DNA of 64,000 nucleotides from Gayadomonas joobiniege G7 (GTDB lineage Bacteria; Pseudomonadota; Gammaproteobacteria; Enterobacterales; Alteromonadaceae), in the NCBI RefSeq assembly GCF_000300815.1, contig NZ_AMRX01000003.1:1-64000 (forward strand), given 5' to 3'. Positions 34,435 through 43,363 of this stretch are shown here, one piece after another; positions within the stretch are counted from its first letter, which is position 1; every line of letters starts with the position of its first letter. Under the pieces are notes generated by a model. It saw only the letters and a program-made list of their open reading frames with translations, made no database searches and was not told the DNA's origin. A program made the position numbers and the translations under genes.

Positions 34435-35752
34435 AAGGTGTTTTGGTTTTATTGGCATTGTTAAACGCTTGATCTGCGAGTTTTTGCTGGTTTTTTAATG
34501 CGATAGAAATGCCAAACATATAGTATATCCACGGATAAAACGCTATGTTCACAAACATACCGCCGGCACAAAAAATCAGCAGAGAGGCTTTAATCGCACT
34601 GTTATACCTATAACGCCAATTAGTATTTAGTTGCGGATCTTTTTCAGGTAGGCGAGCGAACAAAGTACTGGCGATAAAACATAAAAAGACTAACAAGCCG
34701 ACATACCCTTGGGTTCCGAGTACTTCAATGATCATGTTGTGCCATGCTTTAGGGTAGGGGGTATCAATGGTAACAAATTCACTACCACTATATTGCGCCA
34801 ACTCCCCCGCGTTATCTCGGTAAGCGAAAAAACCACCGCCCATAATTGGATGTTCCAGCGAATAATCTAATGTCCATAACCACACGGCTACCCGGCCCAT
34901 GGCGGAAGTATCTTGAGCTGCATTTTCCGAGCTTTCTATTGTATTCGCCCTATGCAAAAAGGAGTCGGGCACAAATGGGATGAGTATCAGTGGGAAAATA
35001 AGCGCGATGGCTAGACCGCGTAATTTTTTTTCTGATTTTAAAATTTGCAAAAGAACAAATACAATAATACAAACGATACCCGTTCTTGCTTGGGTGCCAA
35101 CCACGGTTAAAAAACCGCAAAATGCATAACCCCATAAAACCCAATTTAATTTTTTGTTCCAGTTGGCTAGCTGGCTATGAACTAATATTAAACATAAAGG
35201 CACTAATGCCATTGTCATGGCGGCTAGGGTACTGCCTTCACTCCAGAAACTCCCTCCAAAAGTGCCAATTAGGTTTACTCCGTAACCGCCACCACCAAGT
35301 AAAGTTTTAACGCCAGCAAAAAATGACAAAGTACCAAAGGTAATTACATTAACCCATAAAAACATTTCAGTTGAGCGCCTATCCACCAAAACTAAAGGAA
35401 TAAAAAAGGCGCTTAAAATAATTTTAAATGCCGAATCATGTTTCAGCCAAGCGAGTTCGGGATAGTGTGAGTAAACTGTGGTTAGGGTGATCCAAATTAA
35501 AAAGAAAATATTTAAAACATAAAAACGAATAGAGGAAGGAAATTTGACTTGGCGCAGATTTATCAGTAATACCAATAAAAAATACGCAGTAAACAAAGCG
35601 GATAATGGTTTACCATTTAAAAAGCTTACAGATAACTCTTGCGGGCGAAAGTTATCAATCCAAATTAATCCACTTAATGCGACATAAGGCCGTTTAAATC
35701 CAAAGATAATAAACAGAGATATGATCGCCAATGCAAACAGGTCAGAGATCAT
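34418..35752 (-). CDS. Exosortase A-associated O-ligase/polymerase-like membrane protein
   Basis: A 444-residue polytopic protein of the O-antigen ligase/Wzy group. The N-terminus (FGFKRPYVALSGLIWIDNFRPQ) matches the putative O-glycosylation ligase tied to exosortase A (TIGR03097-like). A Wzy_C-like centre contains TQARTGI, and the large periplasmic loop before the last spans carries HNMIIEVLGTQGYVGL. It could polymerise repeat units, ligate glycan to a carrier, or glycosylate exported proteins; these cannot be separated by sequence. No other Wzy candidate was found, so it may be the polymerase. A possible sigma-54 site lies just upstream. Confidence 0.85.
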   Translation of the reverse strand: MISDLFALAIISLFIIFGFKRPYVALSGLIWIDNFRPQELSVSFLNGKPLSALFTAYFLLVLLINLRQVKFPSSIRFYVLNIFFLIWITLTTVYSHYPELAWLKHDSAFKIILSAFFIPLVLVDRRSTEMFLWVNVITFGTLSFFAGVKTLLGGGGYGVNLIGTFGGSFWSEGSTLAAMTMALVPLCLILVHSQLANWNKKLNWVLWGYAFCGFLTVVGTQARTGIVCIIVFVLLQILKSEKKLRGLAIALIFPLILIPFVPDSFLHRANTIESSENAAQDTSAMGRVAVWLWTLDYSLEHPIMGGGFFAYRDNAGELAQYSGSEFVTIDTPYPKAWHNMIIEVLGTQGYVGLLVFLCFIASTLFARLPEKDPQLNTNWRYRYNSAIKASLLIFCAGGMFVNIAFYPWIYYMFGISIALKNQQKLADQAFNNANKTKTPYENSY

Positions 35753-35796
35753 CTTTTTTACTGTAAAAAATTATTATTATAAATAACATGACACTG

Positions 35797-35811
35797 GCAA
35801 TCAGTTTACCA
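35797..35811 (-). promoter_or_regulatory. Possible sigma-54 promoter of the O-ligase operon
   Basis: On the minus strand the sequence reads TTGGTAAACTGATTGCC. The GG (35809-35810) and GC (35797-35798) are ten bases apart and a full TTGC is present at -12, but the CAC after GG is replaced by TAA. It lies 45 bases before the start of the O-ligase gene. It is weaker than the site at 9935 and could be chance. Confidence 0.35.
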
Positions 35812-36006
35812 AGGCCCTCAACATCCAAATCCATTGTTTTATTTCGGTTAGTTGTGTTTTAGATATGAGTTTGGTTTAAATTGAGCAGAGAAACAAGATC
35901 CAATTGTAAAATATAATAAAATTAACTTATTAATTGTGTCATAAGCCTCAACAATGTACCTTATTAGCATGCGTCAGGTCAGTAGTGGTTGGCTGAGTCT
36001 CTAAGA

Positions 36007-37341
36007 ATGGATATAGAAAAAATTACACATCGACAGCTCAATTATTTGTCTCGGTTAGCATGGTTATATTTGACTTTTTTGGTTGTTGTCAGTTGCTTGC
36101 CGTTCAAAGTTGAACCACTCACTTTAGCTGAAGCCTACGAGCATGCCTGGACCCACTCGCCTTTTGCTATTGATTCATACTCGGCGTGGATCAGTAACCT
36201 TTTGCTATTTTTGCCGCTTCCGTTCCTTTTTGCGGCCAGTAATCAAATCATTGGCATCAAAAAAAAGCACAGTTATCAAATTCTTCTGTTTACCTTAGGT
36301 TTTTTTGTATTAACTTTATTGATTGAATTTTTGCAGCTTTTTATCCAAACTCGCACGTCAGCGGCCAATGATGTGGTGGCTGAAATGTTCGGCGTTTTAT
36401 GTGGCTGGTTATTATGGTGGCGCTTGCGCATTAGGTTTTATTGGCTGCTAACTGATCTAACAGAGCGTTTTTATGGCCGTCGGTTTCGCTCTTATTTATT
36501 AATGTATTTAGGCGTGTTAATCGTTTTTTATCTATATCCATTAGATATCACTATCAATCCAATAGAATTATATCGCAAGCTGATTGAAGGGCGATTAGTA
36601 CTTATGCCCTTTCATCAGCAATTAACAGAGCAAGCATCGTGGTGGTCTTTAGTGGCGAACGCTATCCTTTGGTTACCTGTGAGTTACTTACTTGCTAAAG
36701 ATGGTTTGTTTACTCGTTTTCAAATAGTGATACGGACTTTCTTTTTAGCGCTTACCATCTTGTTATTTCAGTTTTTTATATATAGTCGAACGACAGATGT
36801 CAGCGATTTATTGTTGGCTGTATTGGGTGCGACTATTGTGGTGGTTATTTTCCCTAGGTTGGACGTCATTGATGTCGTTGCAGAAAATAAACGTAGCCGG
36901 TTAGAAAAACATATTTTTTTATACTTGACAGGTTTGCTCGCAGCAAGTTTGATTTTTATTAGCGTATTTGTCTTTCCTTATTCACTGACATTTGAGAGTG
37001 AGCATATTAAACCAGCAATCCCCTACTTTTTTACAAACCCGTTTACCAATGTAGATTATGCAAAAAGTTTTTTTGCTATTGAACACCTTTTTTGGCAAGT
37101 AGCACTGGCGGTGCCGTTTGGATTAATCACGGCGCTTTTTACCCGGCGCGTAAAAGCGTCTGTATATTATGCTGTACAATATAGTTTGTTAGCCTTGATA
37201 TTTGCGATCTTTGTCGCATTGGAAATTGTGCAGATAGCTGTGCCCCAGCAAACAGCTACCTTATTTGATGCTGGGTTATCTTGGCTTGCAGCGGTTTTAG
37301 TTTGCCTTTTAACTAATTATAGTGTCTCTAAAATGCGTTAG
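36007..37341 (+). CDS. VanZ-like membrane protein with three VanZ-type repeats
   Basis: A 444-residue polytopic protein. The VanZ signature (E..Q...R...D followed by a glycine-rich membrane helix) is clear at residues 107-132 (E107, Q110, R116, D122). It recurs in weaker form at 255-275 (Q255, R261, D267) and 406-425 (E406, Q409, D421). Standard VanZ proteins have one such unit in about 130-200 residues, so this is an expanded form. VanZ proteins are common in XrtA loci but have no settled biochemical role. ATG 36007 is preferred over TTG 35989. The gene heads a short plus-strand unit and is followed after 76 bases by the TIGR03087-like transferase. Confidence 0.8.
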   Translation: MDIEKITHRQLNYLSRLAWLYLTFLVVVSCLPFKVEPLTLAEAYEHAWTHSPFAIDSYSAWISNLLLFLPLPFLFAASNQIIGIKKKHSYQILLFTLGFFVLTLLIEFLQLFIQTRTSAANDVVAEMFGVLCGWLLWWRLRIRFYWLLTDLTERFYGRRFRSYLLMYLGVLIVFYLYPLDITINPIELYRKLIEGRLVLMPFHQQLTEQASWWSLVANAILWLPVSYLLAKDGLFTRFQIVIRTFFLALTILLFQFFIYSRTTDVSDLLLAVLGATIVVVIFPRLDVIDVVAENKRSRLEKHIFLYLTGLLAASLIFISVFVFPYSLTFESEHIKPAIPYFFTNPFTNVDYAKSFFAIEHLFWQVALAVPFGLITALFTRRVKASVYYAVQYSLLALIFAIFVALEIVQIAVPQQTATLFDAGLSWLAAVLVCLLTNYSVSKMR

Positions 37342-37417
37342 AGCGTTTAAATCAACTATAGGTTTGCAGAGCGCAAATATCATCTGGCTTCTAAATCAAG
37401 GTTTATAAGGAAAGATT

Positions 37418-38623
37418 ATGCATTTACTGGTTCTAGCACATCGCTTGCCATATCCACCAAATAAAGGTGAAAAAATACGGACATATCATCAAATTGAGTA
37501 CCTTATTCAGATGGGCCACCAAGTGACTCTGCTGGCTCCAGCCGAGGCATCAGACGACCGCATTCAGGCCGATCGCCTGCAACAAAAAGTGGGTTGCCAA
37601 GTGACTGTATTTGCTCAGCCTTGGAGAAAATTAAAAATGCTGGTAGCACTATTAACTAAAAAAAGTTTAAGTGTCGCTAATTTTTATAACAATGGATTGC
37701 AAAAGCTTTTTGATCAAATGCTTGGGGAGCAAACGTATGATGCTGTTCTGTGCACTGCAAGCAGTATGGCAGAATATATTTTACAAAGTCAGGCGATCAA
37801 AAACTCCAACGTTGAGTTAATGATGGATTTTATGGATCTGGATTCAGACAAATGGCGTCAATACAGCGAACATGCTACTTGGCCAATGCAATATTTGTAT
37901 AAGCGAGAGTGGCAGCTACTAGCCCCGTATGAAAATAGAATTCATAATACCTTTGACCACTGTTTGTTTGTCTCCGAACAAGAGGTGGCTTTATTCGCAA
38001 AGCAGCTTGATACCCCTTGCAAAGCAGTGGCGATTGGCAACGGCATAGATTTATCTATGTTTTCGGTTTGTAATTATCATCAAAAACCACAGCCACCCGA
38101 GCTATTATTCACGGGTGTTATGGATTATCAACCGAATGTTGATGCTGTGATCTGGTTTGTCAACCATGTTTGGCCCACATTAAAACACAATCATCCTGAG
38201 ATTAAATTTATTATTGCAGGCATGAATCCAACCCCTGCGGTGACCGCATTGGCCAAAAATAAAGACGTTGAAGTGACGGGGTTTGTTGAAAATATAGTCC
38301 CCTATTATGATAACGCACGTATTTTTGTAGCGCCTTTTAGATTAGCACGAGGGGTGCAAAATAAAGTATTACAGGCACTCGCTTGTGGCATTCCTGTGGT
38401 CGCAACTCCCATGGGTGCTGAAGGTATTGAGTGTGAGGCGGCTGATGGACTAATTACAGCAAATACGGCCAGCCAATTTGCAAAAGAAATTGATCGTTTG
38501 ATTGAACAGCCAGACAAAGCAGCTGAACTTGCGATTGCTGCGCGCGCGTGCATTGAGCACAAATACAGCTGGCAGACTCAATTAGCACAGTTACATCAAA
38601 TGTTAGGAGCAGAGCGTGCGTAA
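37418..38623 (+). CDS. PEP-CTERM/XrtA system glycosyltransferase (TIGR03087-like)
   Basis: A 401-residue GT-B enzyme. Its start, HRLPYPPNKGEKIRTYH, is the hallmark of the sugar transferase that accompanies exosortase A. The donor domain has LLFTGVMDYQPNVDAV, APFRLARGVQNKVLQALA and a catalytic-region GVQNK loop. Strong AAGGAAAG ribosome site five bases before the ATG. Probably transfers a sugar to the lipid-linked repeat unit. Confidence 0.9.
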   Translation: MHLLVLAHRLPYPPNKGEKIRTYHQIEYLIQMGHQVTLLAPAEASDDRIQADRLQQKVGCQVTVFAQPWRKLKMLVALLTKKSLSVANFYNNGLQKLFDQMLGEQTYDAVLCTASSMAEYILQSQAIKNSNVELMMDFMDLDSDKWRQYSEHATWPMQYLYKREWQLLAPYENRIHNTFDHCLFVSEQEVALFAKQLDTPCKAVAIGNGIDLSMFSVCNYHQKPQPPELLFTGVMDYQPNVDAVIWFVNHVWPTLKHNHPEIKFIIAGMNPTPAVTALAKNKDVEVTGFVENIVPYYDNARIFVAPFRLARGVQNKVLQALACGIPVVATPMGAEGIECEAADGLITANTASQFAKEIDRLIEQPDKAAELAIAARACIEHKYSWQTQLAQLHQMLGAERA

Positions 38624-39218
38624 ACTTTTAAAAAGTGGCTTAAGAGTTATTTTTAAATTGCTAAATTTGCCTTTTTTACTTTTGTATTTTGCATTGGCCA
38701 GCCTACCGATCAATAAAAATGCTTTGTTCGCCTCATTTTCGCAATTTTATAGCCTATGGCCTGGTAAAATCGGCATCTACATGCGCGCTGCGTTTTATCA
38801 AAGCATTTTTCCAAATACCGCGACCAACATAGAAGTAGGTTTTGCTACTTTATTCTCACAAATCCAAACAGAGATTGGCCGCAGCGTCTATATTGGCCCT
38901 CAATGTAATATAGGGAGCTGCAAAATAGAAGCAGATTGTTTAATTGGTAGTGGCGTTCATATTTTGAGTGGTAAGGGGCAGCACAACTTCACTGACATCG
39001 AAACTCCGGTTCGAGAGCAGGGCGGGCAGTTTGAGCAAATTAACATTGGTGAAGATTGTTGGATTGGCAATCAGGCCATTATCATGGCCAGTATCGGCAA
39101 AAAATGTGTTGTGGCTGCGGGTTCGGTTGTGGTCAATTCAGTGCCGGATTTTTCAATTGTTGCTGGCAATCCAGCCAAAGTCATTAAAACCCGTCGAGGG
39201 ATTGAGACGGCGGATTGA
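38616..39218 (+). CDS. Hexapeptide-repeat (left-handed beta-helix) acyltransferase
   Basis: A 200-residue protein. A basic hydrophobic N-terminus (about 1-35) may touch the membrane. It is followed by hexapeptide repeats (IGRSVYIGPQCNIGS, INIGEDCWIGNQAIIMASIGKKCVVAAGSVV) ending in the PAKVIK motif of sugar O-acetyltransferases such as WcaF relatives. The start is GTG, overlapping the previous gene's end by eight bases. Its last 35 bases overlap the opposing beta-helix gene. Probably O-acetylates an EPS sugar using acetyl-CoA. Confidence 0.85.
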   Translation: MRKLLKSGLRVIFKLLNLPFLLLYFALASLPINKNALFASFSQFYSLWPGKIGIYMRAAFYQSIFPNTATNIEVGFATLFSQIQTEIGRSVYIGPQCNIGSCKIEADCLIGSGVHILSGKGQHNFTDIETPVREQGGQFEQINIGEDCWIGNQAIIMASIGKKCVVAAGSVVVNSVPDFSIVAGNPAKVIKTRRGIETAD

Positions 39219-40278
39219 CCTGCATATTAATAGCAGTTAAGTGTGCTTGCAATGCACTTAAAAAATCGTATTGGTCGAGTTTTTTATTGTTTGATACGGC
39301 CGCGGAAGCACCATTTCGGGAAATGATTTTTTTATTAATATAGTTATTTTTGACGGTTATATTTTTGCTTTTGGAAAACCTGTACTCGATAGCATTCGGG
39401 TAGTCGTGCATTAAATAAATCCAGTTATTTTTTACGATAGTCTCAGGACTTGACTCTAAGCCTATGCCAACATCGGCAAAAGGCGCTTGATTGTTGTTAT
39501 GAAAAATAAAATTATTCTCTATTAAGCCGCCATGATTGCCAAATTTAAATTTTGCCGGATCCGGTTCACCTAATCCCAAACCTATACCGCGGTCTGAGTT
39601 GATAATGACATTGCCTTGAATGCGGTTATTTTTTGTATTATTCCAAAGATGGATAGCATGTTCAGCAATACTTTCACTCGGGCTGCTGATATCTTTGAAA
39701 ACATTGTTAACAATTTGCCAGTTTTGCACAGCGTGTGCATCTATACCGCCAGTATAGGACTGAAATGCTACCCCTTTAGAAAAATAAAAGTAACAGTTCC
39801 TGACCACACCACCACTCGAGTATTGGGTCGGTATGTTAGTATCATAACTAACTTTTAATAATTGTTGGTAGGCATCCCTAAAAGTGACTCGCTCAAAGCG
39901 AGGTCGATTGGCACCTAATTCAGATGCGATTTGTACTAAATGGTGTTTTGCATTTTGCAAAGTGACTCCTGAGAGCTTAAAGTCATCTGCTGCAACTAAA
40001 ATTAAATTATTCACCTGAATGCTGCCAAGCTTACCATCTAAAATGACTGGATTGCTTAATTCAGGAACTTGGGATATCTGAACTCTATCTGTTGTGACAG
40101 TTAACGTTTCTGATAAATAGTAGTGGCCGGGGTAAATATAAATTTGGCCGCCGCTACCGCTATTATTTAATTGTTTGACTGCTTGGAGGAGTTGATCGGT
40201 TTCACTGACATAAAAAGTTTTTGCATAATTTAATGGAGCAAAAACGAGCATCAAAAATAATGAGACAAAAATTTTCAT
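39184..40278 (-). CDS. Secreted right-handed parallel beta-helix protein
   Basis: A 364-residue protein with a signal peptide (about 1-19, NYA-K). The body has regular beta-helix rungs with asparagine ladders (NWQIVNNVFKDI, NRIQGNVIINSD, GGLIENNFIFHNNN, SKNITVKNNYI), the pattern of pectate-lyase-like and DUF1565-type folds. No metal or catalytic residues of a specific lyase family are obvious. In an EPS operon it could be a periplasmic lyase or epimerase trimming the chain, as AlgG/AlgL do for alginate; this is inference. It is 87 bases downstream of the flippase gene, the last gene of this minus-strand unit. Confidence 0.78.
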   Translation of the reverse strand: MKIFVSLFLMLVFAPLNYAKTFYVSETDQLLQAVKQLNNSGSGGQIYIYPGHYYLSETLTVTTDRVQISQVPELSNPVILDGKLGSIQVNNLILVAADDFKLSGVTLQNAKHHLVQIASELGANRPRFERVTFRDAYQQLLKVSYDTNIPTQYSSGGVVRNCYFYFSKGVAFQSYTGGIDAHAVQNWQIVNNVFKDISSPSESIAEHAIHLWNNTKNNRIQGNVIINSDRGIGLGLGEPDPAKFKFGNHGGLIENNFIFHNNNQAPFADVGIGLESSPETIVKNNWIYLMHDYPNAIEYRFSKSKNITVKNNYINKKIISRNGASAAVSNNKKLDQYDFLSALQAHLTAINMQVNPPSQSLDGF

Positions 40279-40365
40279 TTTAAATCCTTATCCAAAGCGC
40301 TAAGTAAACCACTTAAAAAAGCTACTGAGCAGCATTCATTGTTAAATTTTGACACCTGCTTAGAT

Positions 40366-41820
40366 TCAAACCGGCAGTTTAACAAGTATTAAGTGCCAAA
40401 TCGGTTGGAAATAGCGATGACGGCGAAACAAAAAAAGTACGGATACTATAAAGAGTAAGTACAATATTAAAAACGTACAACCAGTCATTAAAAAGTTCAT
40501 AAAATGAAGTTCTGATAAATTAGCCAGAGGTCGGACAAGTACTAAACACAAATAACTGATTAGCGCATAGCTAGTCGCACTAACAAATAAATTAAAAAAC
40601 GAAAACCTTATTTTCTGATATAAATAGACGATTAAAATGAATGTGCTCAATACGCCCAAACCAACCCTCAGCCAGGCTAATTGCATTATTTCAGGTGCGC
40701 TAAGCGCATAACTTATTAGCGTTAAAGCGATAAAAACAAGTGCAAACATGTCGGCGATAAATATAGCTTTAATTTTTCCGATTGAGATAAGTAAGTTTTC
40801 AGCAATCAATAAAATGACCCAATAAAAAAGCAAAAATGAAAGTGGCTTTAAAAGGTTTGCGGCCAACTGCCATTGTTCACCAAATAGAGCGAGTACTGAA
40901 AGCTCAGCAAAGTAGAACATAAATAAACAAGTAGGTGTCAAGACTGCTAAAATGACAGTGAAAATTAAGTTAACTTGTACCGAGATCTGCTCACTTGGTT
41001 TTAACTGTTGATCTTTAAATGCAGAAATTAGAGGTTCCAGTGCGGGTCCCAACAAGGTGTGAGCCGGCAACATAGCTAGGTCCCGCGCCACATAATAATG
41101 ACCTAGAATATTTTTAGAAAAATAATAACTAACAACTAGCGTATCTATTTGGGAACGCAAGTAACCTAATAAAGCTTTTCCTATCATCCACTTAGAAAAA
41201 TCCCATTGAGGTTTGCAATATTTGAGTGTAAAACGCACTTTGCCAGTGAATATAAGATAACTCAAACCACAATAGATTGAAGCGGCCACTAGGTCGGCAA
41301 TAATGAATGCCCAAAAAGACTTTAGATACCATGCTAAAACAATTAGCACTATAAAAGCAGCGACTTTGTGTGCGAGTGTCAGAATAAAAATTGGCCTATA
41401 ATCCAAAGCTCTTTTACATTGCATAATGGCTGGGTGGGCACAAGCGTTTAAACTCAATACAAGCGCAGCGGCTTGCAGACCTTGAGTGAGTTCAGGTTTA
41501 TTAAACCAAGTTAATAATATAGGTGCTAAACCTACTAAGGTTAGACTCATAAATAACTTAATTAGTAAGTTAAAACTCCATGCTGAAGCTAATTCACGGC
41601 GCAGCAAACGTGTTTTTTGCATGACATACTGTTCGCTACCTGCATGCGAGAGGGTATCGAACAAATAAAGTAAGATTGAGACAACCGCAACATTCGCAAA
41701 ATCAGAGGGTGTTAAGATTCGAGCCACGATCAAGGTGCTAATTAAACCCAAAAAACGAGTTAACAGCTTGCTGCCTGCAGAAAAAAAAGCGCTATCAAGT
41801 AGTTGTTTTGCGAGTCCCAA
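40366..41820 (-). CDS. Second MOP-superfamily polysaccharide flippase
   Basis: A 484-residue polytopic protein. FSAGSKLLTRFLGLISTLIVARIL and TPSDFANVAVVS near the start are typical of Wzx/oligosaccharide flippases. About twelve hydrophobic segments. It starts eight bases after the xrtA stop and belongs to the same minus-strand unit as the initiating transferase. Which flippase serves the XrtA polysaccharide cannot be told; this one is closer to xrtA. Confidence 0.87.
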   Translation of the reverse strand: MGLAKQLLDSAFFSAGSKLLTRFLGLISTLIVARILTPSDFANVAVVSILLYLFDTLSHAGSEQYVMQKTRLLRRELASAWSFNLLIKLFMSLTLVGLAPILLTWFNKPELTQGLQAAALVLSLNACAHPAIMQCKRALDYRPIFILTLAHKVAAFIVLIVLAWYLKSFWAFIIADLVAASIYCGLSYLIFTGKVRFTLKYCKPQWDFSKWMIGKALLGYLRSQIDTLVVSYYFSKNILGHYYVARDLAMLPAHTLLGPALEPLISAFKDQQLKPSEQISVQVNLIFTVILAVLTPTCLFMFYFAELSVLALFGEQWQLAANLLKPLSFLLFYWVILLIAENLLISIGKIKAIFIADMFALVFIALTLISYALSAPEIMQLAWLRVGLGVLSTFILIVYLYQKIRFSFFNLFVSATSYALISYLCLVLVRPLANLSELHFMNFLMTGCTFLILYLLFIVSVLFLFRRHRYFQPIWHLILVKLPV

Positions 41821-41828
41821 TGAATGGC

Positions 41829-43349
41829 CTATTGAGTTTGCTCATTGAAAGATTCATTGGCAATTTTGTCAGCTAAAAAACTGGCTTCTTGTAAAAGCCT
41901 TTCAATGATCTCTACGTCATTTGTGTCGGCTGGCAAAGGTGTTGATATGACGATTCTAAAGCCGCTATTACTTTGACCTGTTAACGTATTAATGGTTTGT
42001 AGCAATTTAGTTTTTATCGCCGAGGCACCAGCGAATACATTGATCTGATACCAATCGGCCACTATCCGACGCTCACCCATTGGAGACGTAATATAACTTA
42101 AACGAATATTTCTTGTTGAGCTAATGGCTCTTTGTTCTTGGCTGATCAGGCTCCACTTGTTTTCGGCATAAAGTTTTTGCAAGCCAGAGACTAACTCTCC
42201 GTCGCTATTATTCACGTATTGAGCGATAAGCACTTCAAATTCGAAGCCATGCTGCTTCTTATTGAACAAATAAACTCGATCGGCTTTTGAGTAATCAACC
42301 GCTAGTGCTGATGCGCTTTTATCGTGATTGCTTGTGTTAAAAGTTAATGGGATTAAAAGATCAGGTTGTGCGCTAGCCAGTTTTTGCAGCCAGCCCCATT
42401 GTAATAACATTAACCCGATTAATAATGCCGCAACAGACATCAGGCTGCTCACTTTAAAGTTAATAGCTGGGTGCCGCGACGTATCTTGATTTTCTGGTGA
42501 AGGGGCTGCTTCTGACTGCATCGCGCGGCCAATGAAGAGCAGTAAAATAAGCACAAAACAATAAAAAAACCATCCATAAATTAGGTGGTCAGCGCCAGCA
42601 GCATACTCCATATCACTTAAATGGGCGATTCCGATAATACCATAAACTCTGATCCCGTTCGCCAAAATAGGAACGACAAAAGACAGAAAAATAAAGCCGA
42701 TTTTACGAGCTGTACTGTGCAAATGAATGTGCGCGTACAAGCAGCCAAATACAATAGAGACAATAAAAAAACTAATTCCTGAGCAGGCTTCAGCGACTAA
42801 AAATCGTCCTGCTGGAATCTCTATATACAGACCATTAACATAGGTGGCAATACCAGATAGGTTTAATAAAAAAACCGAGATCGTTGCTGCAATTTGTTGT
42901 AAATAGGGAATTAAAGCTTCACCGACCGGAATTGCAAAAAAACTAAAAAATAATGGAAAAGCGACTTTTAGAGCGCTTTTTACGCCGAATAAACTAACAA
43001 AAATAAGCGGAAAGAAAGAAAACGTCGCTAAATGCATCAGTAGACCAATATCACCCACGACGGCAAAAATATATACAGCGATAATGGGCAAACCTAATAA
43101 TGCAACGCTAGCGCTAGGTTTGATATCTGATTGCAGAAGCAGTTGACGTTTCCGGTACAGCAAAAAAAGCACAATCGGAATAACAAACAAGCAGTGATTA
43201 AATATTTCCGATGTTACCCAAACTTGGTAAGCAGACATCAGCCCTTGATGAAAGACAAGGCTCCAGCATAACAGCAAAATAATCAGCGTCAGATCGAATT
43301 TATTCGAAATAAAATTAACTCGTGTGCTTTTGGGGGCCGATGCTGCCAT
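41829..43349 (-). CDS. xrtA: Exosortase A fused to EpsI
   Basis: A 506-residue inner-membrane protein. Residues 1-275 form the polytopic exosortase, with proposed catalytic C189 (AEACSGIS), R234 (NGIRVYG) and H255 (ADHLIYGW). Residues about 300-506 are a periplasmic EpsI-like domain after one membrane span, seen as MLLQWGWLQKL and later the ADWYQINVF block. XrtA recognises PEP-CTERM tails and is thought to cleave and transfer the protein, in the way sortases do. EpsI is often separate but fusions are known. It is encoded between the polysaccharide deacetylase and the second flippase. The substrate visible here is the protein at 10005-10766. Confidence 0.93.
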   Translation of the reverse strand: MAASAPKSTRVNFISNKFDLTLIILLLCWSLVFHQGLMSAYQVWVTSEIFNHCLFVIPIVLFLLYRKRQLLLQSDIKPSASVALLGLPIIAVYIFAVVGDIGLLMHLATFSFFPLIFVSLFGVKSALKVAFPLFFSFFAIPVGEALIPYLQQIAATISVFLLNLSGIATYVNGLYIEIPAGRFLVAEACSGISFFIVSIVFGCLYAHIHLHSTARKIGFIFLSFVVPILANGIRVYGIIGIAHLSDMEYAAGADHLIYGWFFYCFVLILLLFIGRAMQSEAAPSPENQDTSRHPAINFKVSSLMSVAALLIGLMLLQWGWLQKLASAQPDLLIPLTFNTSNHDKSASALAVDYSKADRVYLFNKKQHGFEFEVLIAQYVNNSDGELVSGLQKLYAENKWSLISQEQRAISSTRNIRLSYITSPMGERRIVADWYQINVFAGASAIKTKLLQTINTLTGQSNSGFRIVISTPLPADTNDVEIIERLLQEASFLADKIANESFNEQTQ

Positions 43350-43363
43350 GCGTTAGCTTCCTA

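Noticed and set aside
35870-35895. GG-N10-GC on the plus strand before the VanZ-like gene
   Set aside because: The -12 box reads GAGC rather than TTGC and the -24 box lacks CAC. Such spacing is expected often by chance.
40290-40320. GG-N10-GC on the minus strand before the beta-helix gene
   Set aside because: The -12 element reads GCGC and no further bases fit the consensus.
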